Assembly (NCBI GenBank): GCA_937884755.1
Contig: CAKZYJ010000314.1
Location: 1 to 50,687 of the forward strand
DNA: 50,687 nt
From: an uncultured Flammeovirgaceae bacterium
Lineage (GTDB): Bacteria > Bacteroidota > Bacteroidia > Cytophagales > Cyclobacteriaceae
Reading direction: 5' to 3'
The position numbers and the translations under genes were made by a program. Of the stretch, positions 8,881-17,546 are shown piece by piece. Numbering within the stretch: the stretch's first letter is position 1; each line of letters begins with the position of its first letter. A model generated the notes under the pieces. The model saw only the letters and a list, made by a program, of their open reading frames with translations, was not told where the DNA came from and did not search any database.

Positions 8881-11142
8881 TTACCCAAGTATCAATTCCT
8901 TAGCTTTCTCTAATAGTTCATCCTCACCCGCCTTGATGCCTTCTATTGTAGGAGATAATTCAATATCGGGGATAATACCGACTCGCTGAGTTTCAGTACG
9001 GTCAGGATTGTATACTCCAATACCAGAAATCATGGTGCGAACATTTCCGGGAAGATAGATTTCAGATACATTACCATCCGCTCCGGCAGTAGTGCTACCA
9101 ATCACTGTTGCATCAGGAGCTACTCGTAAGGCCATAGTAGTGTATTCAGCCTGACTTTGGGTGACCTCGTTAATCAAAATGACTACTTTTCCCCGATAGT
9201 AATTCTCCCTTTCTTGCCCAACCCTTAACACGGGACTATAGGTAAATAAACCTGGTGACTGTAAACTACCTCCTGAGAAAATTACAAATTCTGTAGGCTC
9301 AGGCATTAAATATTGCCCCAGACTAAATACAATAAAGTCGGAAGGATAACAGCGCAAGTCAATAATGAGCCCTTGGGTATCCATAAACTTCTCCATAACC
9401 TCGTTGATCTCTCCCTGCGCGAGGCTACCGGGATAGATATATCCGATTGAATCTTCCAGCATACGGTGCGAATCCGGTTTGACCTGAGCATTTCGTAGCT
9501 TAGAACTACCGTTGGGAGTTGTAGGCACACTGATTTCCCCTTTATTTTGAACGGTTAAACTCAATGCACCTTGATTGGTACGTAGCATTTTTCGCATCAC
9601 GTCTCGCAGTTGGGTCGGACGGTTTGAGGCGGGTGAGTACTGACTTTTCTCAGCAATTAGCGTTTCTACGCTAGTGTCGTTCACTGCGGTGATAATGTCT
9701 CCCGCTGCCAATGCTTCCAGTCCGTCAAAGCCGGGATACACCTTGGTAATGACCACCTGATCTTCCACCCAGGATAGTTCTAACGGAACCGTATTCTCTC
9801 CCCAGAATTTCCGCAACACATCGTCTCGCTGCCAGATGTTAGCGTGGGTATCCTGAATCTTTCCAATTAGTTCTAATAGCGTAAGTTTATACGATAGCTC
9901 ATCTTCTACCGCTATCATCCGGGGAATAAAATCCCGCAGTACCGCATCCCAGTCTTCATCCATCAGGTGCCGATTCGGGAAAAAGTACTCAATCATATTC
10001 CAATAGCGGAAAAGACTTAACAGCGTAAAGCCATCGTCCGCAAAATCAATCTGAGCATATTTAGCTTCATTCTTAAACTTTGGGTTACCAACGTTCGGAG
10101 CGAAACCAATATAGTAGTGTTCCTTAAATGGCTCAGCATTCTTGATCTCGGTTAGCGAAGCTTGCAGTTCATCAATAAGCAAGTCATCATTAGTAACCCA
10201 GTCCGTATCTGGGGTTAGTTTAACCGATAAAGAATCAGGGGCTACACGCTCGTCTGTAGCAGCTACTTCGCCTAGATTCTGAATCCAGGCAGTCATCGCC
10301 TGCTGGGCTTCCTCTTGGTTAGAAGCTTTAATTACCTCCGGTAGAATTCGGATGAGTTCATAATCCCAGTTAACGTTGCCCTGGGCTATTTCGGGATGGT
10401 GGTACTTTACCAATCCCCAGACCTTGCCCAGCGTATATAGGTTCTGAACCTGAGTATCGTTTAGGTTCTCCAGCTTGATATTGGAACCTTTGTCAAACTC
10501 ATCATCCTGAGCAGCTAATGACTTCGGTTTTTCTACTGGTTCTAATTGCTGCACATCGGTACCATCGATAGAAAGGGTAAAATCATCAAACCAGGCTTTT
10601 CCATTGCCGGTAAGAATACCTGCCACGTAAATCTTCGCCGCGCCTTCGGGGTACGGCAAGGTAATGGTATGTTTTGTCCAGTCTTGCGTTCCCTGGATGT
10701 TTCGTTGCTGCATATTATCAAATCCTAGCACTCCATCTTCCCCATCAATGCGGAGTAACAAACCCGCAAAACCCCCTTCTACATCTTCCAGCTTCATATA
10801 CCCCTCCAGCACAATTTCACTGCCGCGGTAATTCGCCGGGATGGGATGCGAGATACTACCAAACGATTGGTTTTCAGTTTCTTCCGGATAGATGGCTACG
10901 GAGTACTTACCCGAATGAGCAGTGTTACTATCCAAATGCATAGAGTAGCCACCCGGTCCCCATTTCATACATCCTTCGGGAAAATCACCCTCGGCATTAG
11001 CGTTTTCAAAATCCAGATTAAACGCAAATTCTTCAGCACTTTGCGCCTGACAAGCCACCGAGAATAGGACAATTACAAAAGAGCAGAATAGAGAAAAGAA
11101 ATAACCGAATAAGGTATTCCGGAGGTGAATGAGAGGTTTCAT
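8881..11142 (-). CDS. S41-family peptidase with N-terminal beta-sandwich domain
   Basis: About 753 residues from ATG 11142; the longer frame to 11232 would put 30 hydrophilic residues before the signal peptide, so I reject it. The signal peptide ends near VACQAQS. Residues ~25-195 look like a carbohydrate-binding-type jelly roll (KYSVAIYP, WFDDFTLSIDG). A helical middle part follows, then a PDZ-like segment (GLEALAAGDIITAVNDTSVE) and a C-terminal tail-specific protease domain (YIYPGSL, then VILINEVTQSQAEYTTMALR). Ser663 in TQSQAEY is the likely nucleophile. Large S41 proteins of this type are common exported peptidases in Bacteroidota; their targets are unknown. Confidence 0.87.
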   Translation of the reverse strand: MKPLIHLRNTLFGYFFSLFCSFVIVLFSVACQAQSAEEFAFNLDFENANAEGDFPEGCMKWGPGGYSMHLDSNTAHSGKYSVAIYPEETENQSFGSISHPIPANYRGSEIVLEGYMKLEDVEGGFAGLLLRIDGEDGVLGFDNMQQRNIQGTQDWTKHTITLPYPEGAAKIYVAGILTGNGKAWFDDFTLSIDGTDVQQLEPVEKPKSLAAQDDEFDKGSNIKLENLNDTQVQNLYTLGKVWGLVKYHHPEIAQGNVNWDYELIRILPEVIKASNQEEAQQAMTAWIQNLGEVAATDERVAPDSLSVKLTPDTDWVTNDDLLIDELQASLTEIKNAEPFKEHYYIGFAPNVGNPKFKNEAKYAQIDFADDGFTLLSLFRYWNMIEYFFPNRHLMDEDWDAVLRDFIPRMIAVEDELSYKLTLLELIGKIQDTHANIWQRDDVLRKFWGENTVPLELSWVEDQVVITKVYPGFDGLEALAAGDIITAVNDTSVETLIAEKSQYSPASNRPTQLRDVMRKMLRTNQGALSLTVQNKGEISVPTTPNGSSKLRNAQVKPDSHRMLEDSIGYIYPGSLAQGEINEVMEKFMDTQGLIIDLRCYPSDFIVFSLGQYLMPEPTEFVIFSGGSLQSPGLFTYSPVLRVGQERENYYRGKVVILINEVTQSQAEYTTMALRVAPDATVIGSTTAGADGNVSEIYLPGNVRTMISGIGVYNPDRTETQRVGIIPDIELSPTIEGIKAGEDELLEKAKELILG

Positions 11143-11692
11143 GGTCAGTGATAGATTGATGTAGACAATAGTTGGTATTCCGCAAGCTTCAGCTCGACTA
11201 TACTTATTTAGTACGTAATAAATAGGGGTCAAATTGTCTCTAACACAAAAAGATTTTGATTAAAATAATAACATAATTTCATCAATAGTTATTATTTTGT
11301 TAGTAAGTATGCTGATTTGGGTTATTTCGGTTAGCCGGAGCCATCCTACGGGGCTGCAATGTCGTTCTCGGTTAGCGGAAAGACCCTCAGCGAGTCAGAA
11401 ACGCTCTTCTCCAGTTAGGGGGAATAATTCGGAGGGTCTGCAGTGTTATTGCCCAGTTCGTAAAAATCATTCAGCGGGTCTATATCGTTATTCCCGCTAC
11501 CGTTTTTATTATTTTTTAGCCTCACTTTACGTCTCCCAGTTAGTGAAATACATCAATGTGAGGGTGTAAGGTTCTGGCGTGTTTTGTCTTGTATTCAAGT
11601 ATTCGTGTATTCATGTAGCGGTGAGCCAGTTTGGGCGCCATTTTACTTTTACTATTTACCATAAACACTTGAACACACGAACACAAGAGAAA
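11143..11692. other. Intergenic region with degenerate repeats, no gene
   Basis: A 550-base gap between two minus-strand genes. It holds the four-unit 42-bp repeat at 11329-11495 described separately. At 11591-11614 there are three near-copies of an 8-bp word (TATTCAAG, TATTCGTG, TATTCATG), and near 11667 a related stretch of opposite sense (CTTGAACACACGAACAC), so the two could pair in a transcript. Open frames here follow the repeat period rather than a conserved protein. The promoter of the S41 gene must lie near the left end. Confidence 0.5.
11329..11495. repeat. Degenerate ~42-bp tandem repeat, four units
   Basis: Four consecutive units of 41, 43, 42 and 41 bases start at 11329, 11370, 11413 and 11455. 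Each begins with GGTTAG or AGTTAG/AGTTCG and ends in a pyrimidine-rich TTCTC/TTCCC-type block; units 1, 3 and 4 also share a G-rich core followed by TG-TT (GGGGCTGCAATGTCGTT, GAGGGTCTGCAGTGTTATT, GCGGGTCTATATCGTTATT). Identity between units is only moderate. Translation in one frame gives a loose 14-residue period, but there is no coding context. Confidence 0.6.
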
Positions 11693-14266
11693 CTATTCAT
11701 TCCCCCGTTCTACGGGTTCTTCCTGGCCAAGAGAGATGAGGTTGGTAAGCAGCCGGTAAGCTCCAGGTACTCCAGCGGGAAGTTCGCGGAAGAAAGAAAG
11801 ACCGGTGTAGATGTAGTAACCGTCACCGTAAGGAGCTACCAGCAGGCTACCTTTCTTTTCGTCTTCGCCCGGGTCGTTCATAGAGAGAATGGGCGTAAAT
11901 TGCTCGTTCCACTCGTTAGGGAAGTATAATCCGCGCTCCTGCACCCATCCGGAAAAATCTTCCTGGGTTATTTCATTAGGTGTATTAAGCACCGGGTGAG
12001 TGGGAGCCAGAATACGCACTTCAGCGGTTTCATCCGATACCCGGTCGCGAGAAAGCTTCATTTCGTAAGGGGCCAAATCCTGGGTAACCAGCCGGGAGCT
12101 GGTATTATACTGGGTAATCAGCGTACCGCCCTGCATTACGTATTTGTGTAGTTGCTCATTGCGGTAACGTAGCCAGCCTACCGTATTGTAGGCTCGAATG
12201 CCAATAATTATCGCGTCAAAGTTAGAGAGATAGGGAGTCCGGATATTATCTTCTTCCAGTAGTTCAACCTCATAGCCTAGTTGTTCCAGGGCTTTAGGTA
12301 CATCATCGCCAGCACCCATCACGTAACCGATCAGGTTTCCTTCCTTGCGAATATCCAGTTTAACCAGGTTGGCCGTGGCCGTCGGCAACAGCGTTTGGGT
12401 AGGAATATGTTCGTACTCAATAGTGAGCATGCTCTGATCGTAAGTTTGACCATCGTATTCGGCCACCGCTCGTACCACCCCCGTACTGGCCCCTAGGGGT
12501 GGGGTTACCGTGAAGGAAAACTCCTGCTCCTGCCCTTTAAGAGTAATATCGTATTCCTGCTGCGCAGGTTCCACTGACCAACCGGATGGCACTTCCAAAG
12601 ATACCTTTCCTTGTATTCCGGAGCGACCCGCCTCAACGGTAGCTACCACAGTTTGCGGCTCCGAGGCAGCAAACACGTACACGTCTTCGGGAAGGCTAAC
12701 CAATACGGGAGGGATGATAACAAACGGTCTATACATTTCGCCTTTACGGGGATCATTTCGCTTGTAAATGACAGCTGTAGTAAGGTTTAGCGGTTGTCCA
12801 TTAACCGTCAGTGAAAAATCGGCTTCCAACAATGAAGGATTTTCATCGCGGCCAATTAGAGTTTGATCATTCACCGTAAAGGTAAAGCCGTCATTTTCAG
12901 CCTGCAGCCAGTAAGGCTCGGTGTAGGGAAGGTTATCGGGTAACTTTACAGTTTTACTAAACTCTACCAACTGATTATCCTGCAAGGTATTATTGATTAG
13001 TGTATCGTAGCCGATGCGAGCCACTTTTATTTCCTTGAGCCGTACATCCACTTCTGGAGCGCGTTGCACCACCTCAAAGTTTAGCGTTACGCTATCGCCC
13101 GGGATAGCTGAGTATTCGGCTACACCCGGCCGGGTTCGTTGGCCTCTAAACCGGCGAACCAGGACGTTAGTACCACTGCGTACTTCCGCGTATAGGCCCA
13201 GGCAAGCTTGCAGCACCTTATCCAGTTCTCTTCGCTTTACCTGTTTCCAATGTCCATCAGGTAATTGGTCTAGGGCTGCTGAGGCTTCCAATAGGGTGGG
13301 GACTATAGCCGAGGGCTGTTCGGGATTAAAATTCTGATAGGCCTGCTGAAGCAGTTCTCCCACTTTTTCACCTCCTTCAATCCGAGCCCATGTCGTCGGT
13401 ATACCATCTAACGGATGATCTTTCGCCATTTTGCCCTTCACGTGCCGGAGATACTCTACCCGGGTGCCTCTAGCTCCGGTTGAGCCAAAGCCCTGCGATT
13501 CGTGCTTACTCCGACTCAAAGCGGCAATTTCGGGTACGGATTTACCTAACAGCGGTAAGTACACTCCCATATCTACGGCCAGAATGGAATCGTTTACTGC
13601 CGCGATGGAGTCTATTTTATCGGTAAACCAACTGGTTTCGTTCAGCATCAGACGGGTGGGCTGCCAGGGTTCTACGTATTCAAGCTGGTCGGGATAATGA
13701 TTAGGATTGCCTGCCAGATCGAATGCTTCAGCAGCCAGAATGGCGGAGGTGGTATGGTGGCCGTGCCCCGCCCGAGAGTCGGGTGGGAAGCGGTTGATGA
13801 TAATATCGGGACGGAATTGCCGGATCATCCACACCACATCGCCCAGAATTTGCTCCCGATCCCAGAGCCGCAGGGTTTCGTCGGAGTTTTTGGAGTAGCC
13901 AAAGTCAATGGCCCGGGTAAAGAACTGTTGACTGCCATCTACGCTTCGGGCCTGAATTAACTCCTGGGAACGAACAATCCCCAGCCGCTCGCGAATTTCC
14001 GAACCAATGAGGTTTTGCCCACCGTCACCTCGAGTCAGAGACAGATAGCCGGTATTCAACAGCTCTACCTGCGACATATAACCAATTACTACCTGATTCT
14101 CATCGTCGGGATGGGCGGCCAGATACAGAGCACTTCCCAGTACATTCAGTTTTTTCAGGGCTAGTTGAATCTCGCTGGCCATGAGCTTTTTCGGAGCCTG
14201 GGCGGCAATGATGTTGGTAAACAGCAAACTGATAACTACCCAGAGGAAAAATTTTTTAGACGCCAT
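11693..14266 (-). CDS. Exported PIG-L (LmbE-like) deacetylase, long form
   Basis: About 857 residues from ATG 14266, chosen because it directly precedes the signal peptide MASKKFFLWVVISLL; an upstream frame start at 14305 adds 13 unlikely residues. The N-terminal domain has the PIG-L zinc motif AHPDDE at 51-56 and the third-ligand region GHGHH at 167-171. The middle is Ig-like, including an NEW3-like segment (VPSGWSVEPAQQEYDI), and the C-terminal ~250 residues resemble a glutamine-amidotransferase-like or ThuA-like domain (DAIIIGIRAYNTVGWLRY). PIG-L enzymes remove N-acetyl groups from amino sugars. Long exported versions are frequent in Bacteroidota, substrate unknown. The next gene upstream ends 96 bases away. 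Confidence 0.88.
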   Translation of the reverse strand: MASKKFFLWVVISLLFTNIIAAQAPKKLMASEIQLALKKLNVLGSALYLAAHPDDENQVVIGYMSQVELLNTGYLSLTRGDGGQNLIGSEIRERLGIVRSQELIQARSVDGSQQFFTRAIDFGYSKNSDETLRLWDREQILGDVVWMIRQFRPDIIINRFPPDSRAGHGHHTTSAILAAEAFDLAGNPNHYPDQLEYVEPWQPTRLMLNETSWFTDKIDSIAAVNDSILAVDMGVYLPLLGKSVPEIAALSRSKHESQGFGSTGARGTRVEYLRHVKGKMAKDHPLDGIPTTWARIEGGEKVGELLQQAYQNFNPEQPSAIVPTLLEASAALDQLPDGHWKQVKRRELDKVLQACLGLYAEVRSGTNVLVRRFRGQRTRPGVAEYSAIPGDSVTLNFEVVQRAPEVDVRLKEIKVARIGYDTLINNTLQDNQLVEFSKTVKLPDNLPYTEPYWLQAENDGFTFTVNDQTLIGRDENPSLLEADFSLTVNGQPLNLTTAVIYKRNDPRKGEMYRPFVIIPPVLVSLPEDVYVFAASEPQTVVATVEAGRSGIQGKVSLEVPSGWSVEPAQQEYDITLKGQEQEFSFTVTPPLGASTGVVRAVAEYDGQTYDQSMLTIEYEHIPTQTLLPTATANLVKLDIRKEGNLIGYVMGAGDDVPKALEQLGYEVELLEEDNIRTPYLSNFDAIIIGIRAYNTVGWLRYRNEQLHKYVMQGGTLITQYNTSSRLVTQDLAPYEMKLSRDRVSDETAEVRILAPTHPVLNTPNEITQEDFSGWVQERGLYFPNEWNEQFTPILSMNDPGEDEKKGSLLVAPYGDGYYIYTGLSFFRELPAGVPGAYRLLTNLISLGQEEPVERGNE

Positions 14267-14362
14267 AGAATCCGAATTAAAGCTCGTGAAGTTAATCAAT
14301 ACCAACGAAAAATAAAGCGATTAGGTACAAGTAGCAAAGAATTAGACCGGGCAGATAATAGG

Positions 14363-15166
14363 CTAAGAAAACTTCTTCAAAACTTCAGCGGTCGGTAGCA
14401 CCCCCAAATGATCGATTTTAACGAGACGTTTTAGTAGTGAATCCAGGTAATTAGTGCTTAGCGGTCCCCAGCCTTCACCATCCAGTCCGTGGAGATTAAG
14501 TATTAGCCAGTCACCCTCAGATGTAAGAAACTTATTAACCTCTTGGTCGATGTACTGATCGCAATAATCCGGGCCGTGCCCCCAGCAGCCTAAACTGATT
14601 GGCGATGCTATCGGCAGTGGGTTAGCCATGCTATCTTTCAATACCAACCAACCGCCGGTTCTCAGAGCGGGCACTCGCTCTAATACGTAATTGTCCAGCT
14701 CGGGAGTGGAAGCATTATAGGCAAAATTGTAGACTGTCTCATTAGCTTGGTACCCTTCCAGGTTTTCAGCAAAGAAGCTTAGGCACTTATCAATATTCTG
14801 CTTCGCCTGTTCCAACGGTATTTTAGTCAGATTCAGATGTTGCCAGGTATGAGGCATCACTTCATGCCCCTGGCTTTTCAGGGTATTCCAGTCATCGAAA
14901 TCCCCTAGCATGTCCTTTTTTATCCAATCGTCTTGAATGGGATATTCTTTCAGATGCCCGGTGGCAATTACATTGAGGCAGGCCAGCAAACCGTATTCTT
15001 GGTGGATCTCAGTAATACGGTAGAATGATTTTTTAAAACCATCGTCAAAGCTCAATGTAAGCACGTGGGATTTGGTGTACTTGGGAGGAAGCCGTCCGTA
15101 AATCATGGCGGCTCCAGCTGCGGCGGATGTTTTAATAAATTGGCGTCGGTTCATGGAAGAGTGCAT
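14363..15166 (-). CDS. Polysaccharide deacetylase (NodB-like), Tat-type signal
   Basis: A 267-residue protein with an N-terminal twin-arginine-like signal (NRRQFIKTSAAAGAAM). The NodB homology motifs are present: SFDDG with Asp41/Asp42 and the metal-binding pair His106/His110 in PHTWQH. A late LILNLHG segment fits the last family motif. NodB-type carbohydrate esterases (CE4) remove acetyl groups from chitin-like, peptidoglycan or xylan chains. The ATG at 15166 directly follows the TAG of the upstream hydrolase frame (TAGATG), so the two were cotranscribed; an alternative ATG four codons later would fit the Tat signal better. Confidence 0.85.
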   Translation of the reverse strand: MHSSMNRRQFIKTSAAAGAAMIYGRLPPKYTKSHVLTLSFDDGFKKSFYRITEIHQEYGLLACLNVIATGHLKEYPIQDDWIKKDMLGDFDDWNTLKSQGHEVMPHTWQHLNLTKIPLEQAKQNIDKCLSFFAENLEGYQANETVYNFAYNASTPELDNYVLERVPALRTGGWLVLKDSMANPLPIASPISLGCWGHGPDYCDQYIDQEVNKFLTSEGDWLILNLHGLDGEGWGPLSTNYLDSLLKRLVKIDHLGVLPTAEVLKKFS

Positions 15167-16127
15167 CTACTTGAATTTGGCGTTAATCCAGCTAATCAGT
15201 TTTTGGTTGAAATGTTCAGATTGCTCTAGCTGAGGAGTATGACCGCTTTTTTCAAAAATTTCTAACGTTAAATCGTCAATGCTGGGGTAACGATTCTGCC
15301 ACAGGGTATAAGGAATCACGTAGTCGTGCTTGCCCATCACCACCAACATCGGCACCGAAATAGATATCGCTGGCTCAAACATATCGTAATCACGAAAAAC
15401 GCCACTGAATAAATGCTGGGTGACTTCCGAGTGGACGGTCATACCATCCCAAAGCCAACTGGCGTCGTACCGAGGATTATACCAGTACTGCGGAGACATA
15501 TTATTGTAGCGAGCTGCCGCCTCCTGCTGACCAGTGAGCCGATCCAATTCACTCACTTTTCCCAGTTTTCTTCCTGTAGGGTTTTCCGTTCAGCGGAAGC
15601 CGTTTGCCACAGAGCATCGGCCTGTTTAGTATAAGCTTCGTTCCCCCACTGGGTGGGTGATCCGATAACGACGAGTCCAGATACTTTATCCCCGTATTTT
15701 TTCACATATTCGGTAGCAATGGTGCCGTGGATGCTGTGGCCCATAATGAGTGGCTGCTCCAAACCTAATTTAGTTCTAATCTGCTCTACATCCCCCACAA
15801 TGGATGCGATATCGACCGTATCCAGATTTTCCGGCTGGTAGCCGGCGGCAAACCACTTTAAGTCTACAAAGTATATTTTGAGGTGATTTCTCAACTCCGG
15901 AGAAAATGTGCGAGGATAGTATACCGAAAACCAATCATCAAACAGGGAATTCCCTTACCTTCTACTACGTATCGTAATTTGCTACCGTCCACTTCCACGT
16001 AGCCCGAGTCAATAAGAATTTCGGAAAGAGTGGAGTCCACTAATGACTCAGCGGATACAGCATTAACGGAACCAATCACTAGCTGAAAAAATAAGAGATT
16101 TGTAGAGGTTATCGCCATACTGTACAA
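15167..16127 (-). pseudogene. Alpha/beta hydrolase split by two single-base frameshifts
   Basis: Three overlapping open frames (16127-15891, 15894-15553, 15556-15167) join into one ~310-residue exported hydrolase. The first break is at 15927-15930, a run of four T on the coding strand where five would restore the frame; the second is at 15557-15560, four A where five would restore it. Across both joins the protein reads sensibly (IGF then SVYYPRTFSPELRNHL; EENWEK then VSELDRLTG). The catalytic set is intact: Ser in GHSIHGTIATEY, Asp in MGKHDYVIP, His in KSGHTPQLEQ. Both lesions are in short homopolymers, so either recent inactivation or sequence error would explain them. No slippery heptamer fits either site. 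Confidence 0.8.
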
Positions 16128-16162
16128 CTTACATAGAACCTCTCAGTGAGTAAACAGCCTGG

Positions 16163-16978
16163 CTATTTTTTTAGGTAAACTCCCGCGTACACTTCTACTT
16201 TTCCTTCGCGGAGGCACCTCAGTAAGTTACCAAGTTTTTTCCCAGTTGATTCCCGCATCAGCAGATTTAATCCTAGTTGAGGCGCTTCGCCCGAGCGGAT
16301 CTTTTCTAGTACGCCCGAAAGAAAGTCAGTGGCGTTGGGCGTATGATCTTTGGAGTACTCCAGTTGGTAGTACTCATCGGGAAAATACCCGGCTACTGAT
16401 TCATGGATGATCAGATGGCTGTTTTCGGGCACTTCAGCCCAGGGCACCGGATAGTAGACTTCTCCCTCATTAGTGCCAAATATATCGTAGTAAACGAACT
16501 TGCCTCCGGGTTGTAGCACCCGCTGAATTTCCGAGTAGAATTTTGCTTTATCGGCAATATTCATCTGTGCGTGCTGGGTCCAGACTACTCCAAAGGTTTC
16601 ATCTTCAAAAGGTAGTTGTAATGCGTTTGCTTGCTGAAATTCAACTTTATCGGTTAACCTCACTATTTGAGTTAAAGCCCGGGCTGCTCGAACGTACTCC
16701 TCGGTATAATCAATTCCAGTTACGGTACAGCCAAAATCATCAGCCAGCATCCGGCAGGGACCGCCAATACCACAACCTACATCCAGTACCGTACTATCTG
16801 AAGTTAGGTCTAACCGCCCTGCCAATTCTTCAGACACGGCCGATCCCTGTAAGTGAAACTCATCCATCGCTGCCAGGTGTTGCCGCGTAATGGGCTTTTG
16901 ATCCAGACCTAGTTCCTTCAATTTACTTAGGATAGACTCCAGCAGGTCAGGCTGATGGTAATGATTTGCCGTATTCAT
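16163..16978 (-). CDS. SAM-dependent methyltransferase
   Basis: A 271-residue soluble protein with a strong class I motif I, VLDVGCGIGGPCRMLA, the acidic motif II region GIDYTEEYV, and the QANALQLPFEDETFGVVWTQH segment typical of small-molecule methyltransferases of the UbiE/sterol/glycine-sarcosine type. The C-terminal half (GTNEGEVYYPVPWAEVPENS) also resembles that group. Substrate is not fixed by sequence. ATG 16978 follows a gap of 35 bases from the START-like gene, which is on the same strand, so they may be cotranscribed. Confidence 0.87.
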   Translation of the reverse strand: MNTANHYHQPDLLESILSKLKELGLDQKPITRQHLAAMDEFHLQGSAVSEELAGRLDLTSDSTVLDVGCGIGGPCRMLADDFGCTVTGIDYTEEYVRAARALTQIVRLTDKVEFQQANALQLPFEDETFGVVWTQHAQMNIADKAKFYSEIQRVLQPGGKFVYYDIFGTNEGEVYYPVPWAEVPENSHLIIHESVAGYFPDEYYQLEYSKDHTPNATDFLSGVLEKIRSGEAPQLGLNLLMRESTGKKLGNLLRCLREGKVEVYAGVYLKK

Positions 16979-17013
16979 AGCTTGGGGTTAATATTGGATG
17001 ATTTTTTTAGGTG

Positions 17014-17433
17014 CTAAGTATCGGATATATACTTCTCTAAAGCCGAGATGATTTTCAGAATATCCCGACGGTGCTTACTGCGAAAGAAGGATGTTTGAGC
17101 AACCAGCTTTATCAACCAGTTTACTGGTTTAAGCCGCACCTCGTAAGAGAGTTCAGTGCACTGGCCGTTAGCTTCTTCCAGGCACCAGGTGCCCGTACCC
17201 CGAAACGGACCTTTGCGGTAGCTTAGCTCAACCTCAGTGTTTTCTACTACCCAGGATTCTTCTTGCCCAATACTGAGGCTGGGAAGGGGAGAGAATTCAA
17301 AGTAATCGTTAGTGTTGAAAGGGATACGAACCGTCATTGGCCACCATGTTGGGTACTCGCCGTAGTTTTGCAGCACCCTAAAAATAGCTTCTTTAGGAAA
17401 CTCTAATACCTGGCTGACTGTAATCTCAATCAA
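17014..17433 (-). CDS. SRPBCC (START-like) protein
   Basis: A 139-residue protein with the layout of the SRPBCC/polyketide-cyclase fold: EFPKEAIFRVLQNYGEYPTWWP at the N-terminus, alternating beta strands in the middle, and a long C-terminal helix (SKHRRDILKIISALEKYI). Such proteins bind small hydrophobic ligands in a deep cavity. No signal peptide, so probably cytoplasmic. It lies 35 bases before the methyltransferase gene on the same strand and could bind its substrate or product, which is inference from position only. Confidence 0.8.
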   Translation of the reverse strand: MIEITVSQVLEFPKEAIFRVLQNYGEYPTWWPMTVRIPFNTNDYFEFSPLPSLSIGQEESWVVENTEVELSYRKGPFRGTGTWCLEEANGQCTELSYEVRLKPVNWLIKLVAQTSFFRSKHRRDILKIISALEKYISDT

Positions 17434-17546
17434 AATTTAGTTTAGATTTTTACCAACTTTGACTTCCCACACTCCTACGGTTGGCTAAACTGAGCATTAG
17501 GGTTTGGACAAAAAATAGTATCCAAACAGTAAACCTCATTGACTAA

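Noticed and set aside
11329-11495. CRISPR array
   Set aside because: Units are imperfect along their whole length, with no conserved repeat alternating with unique spacers, and no cas gene is in the window.
15553-15560. Programmed -1 frameshift in the alpha/beta hydrolase
   Set aside because: The sequence around the overlap does not form a proper slippery heptamer in frame, and a second break upstream makes mutation or sequence error more likely.
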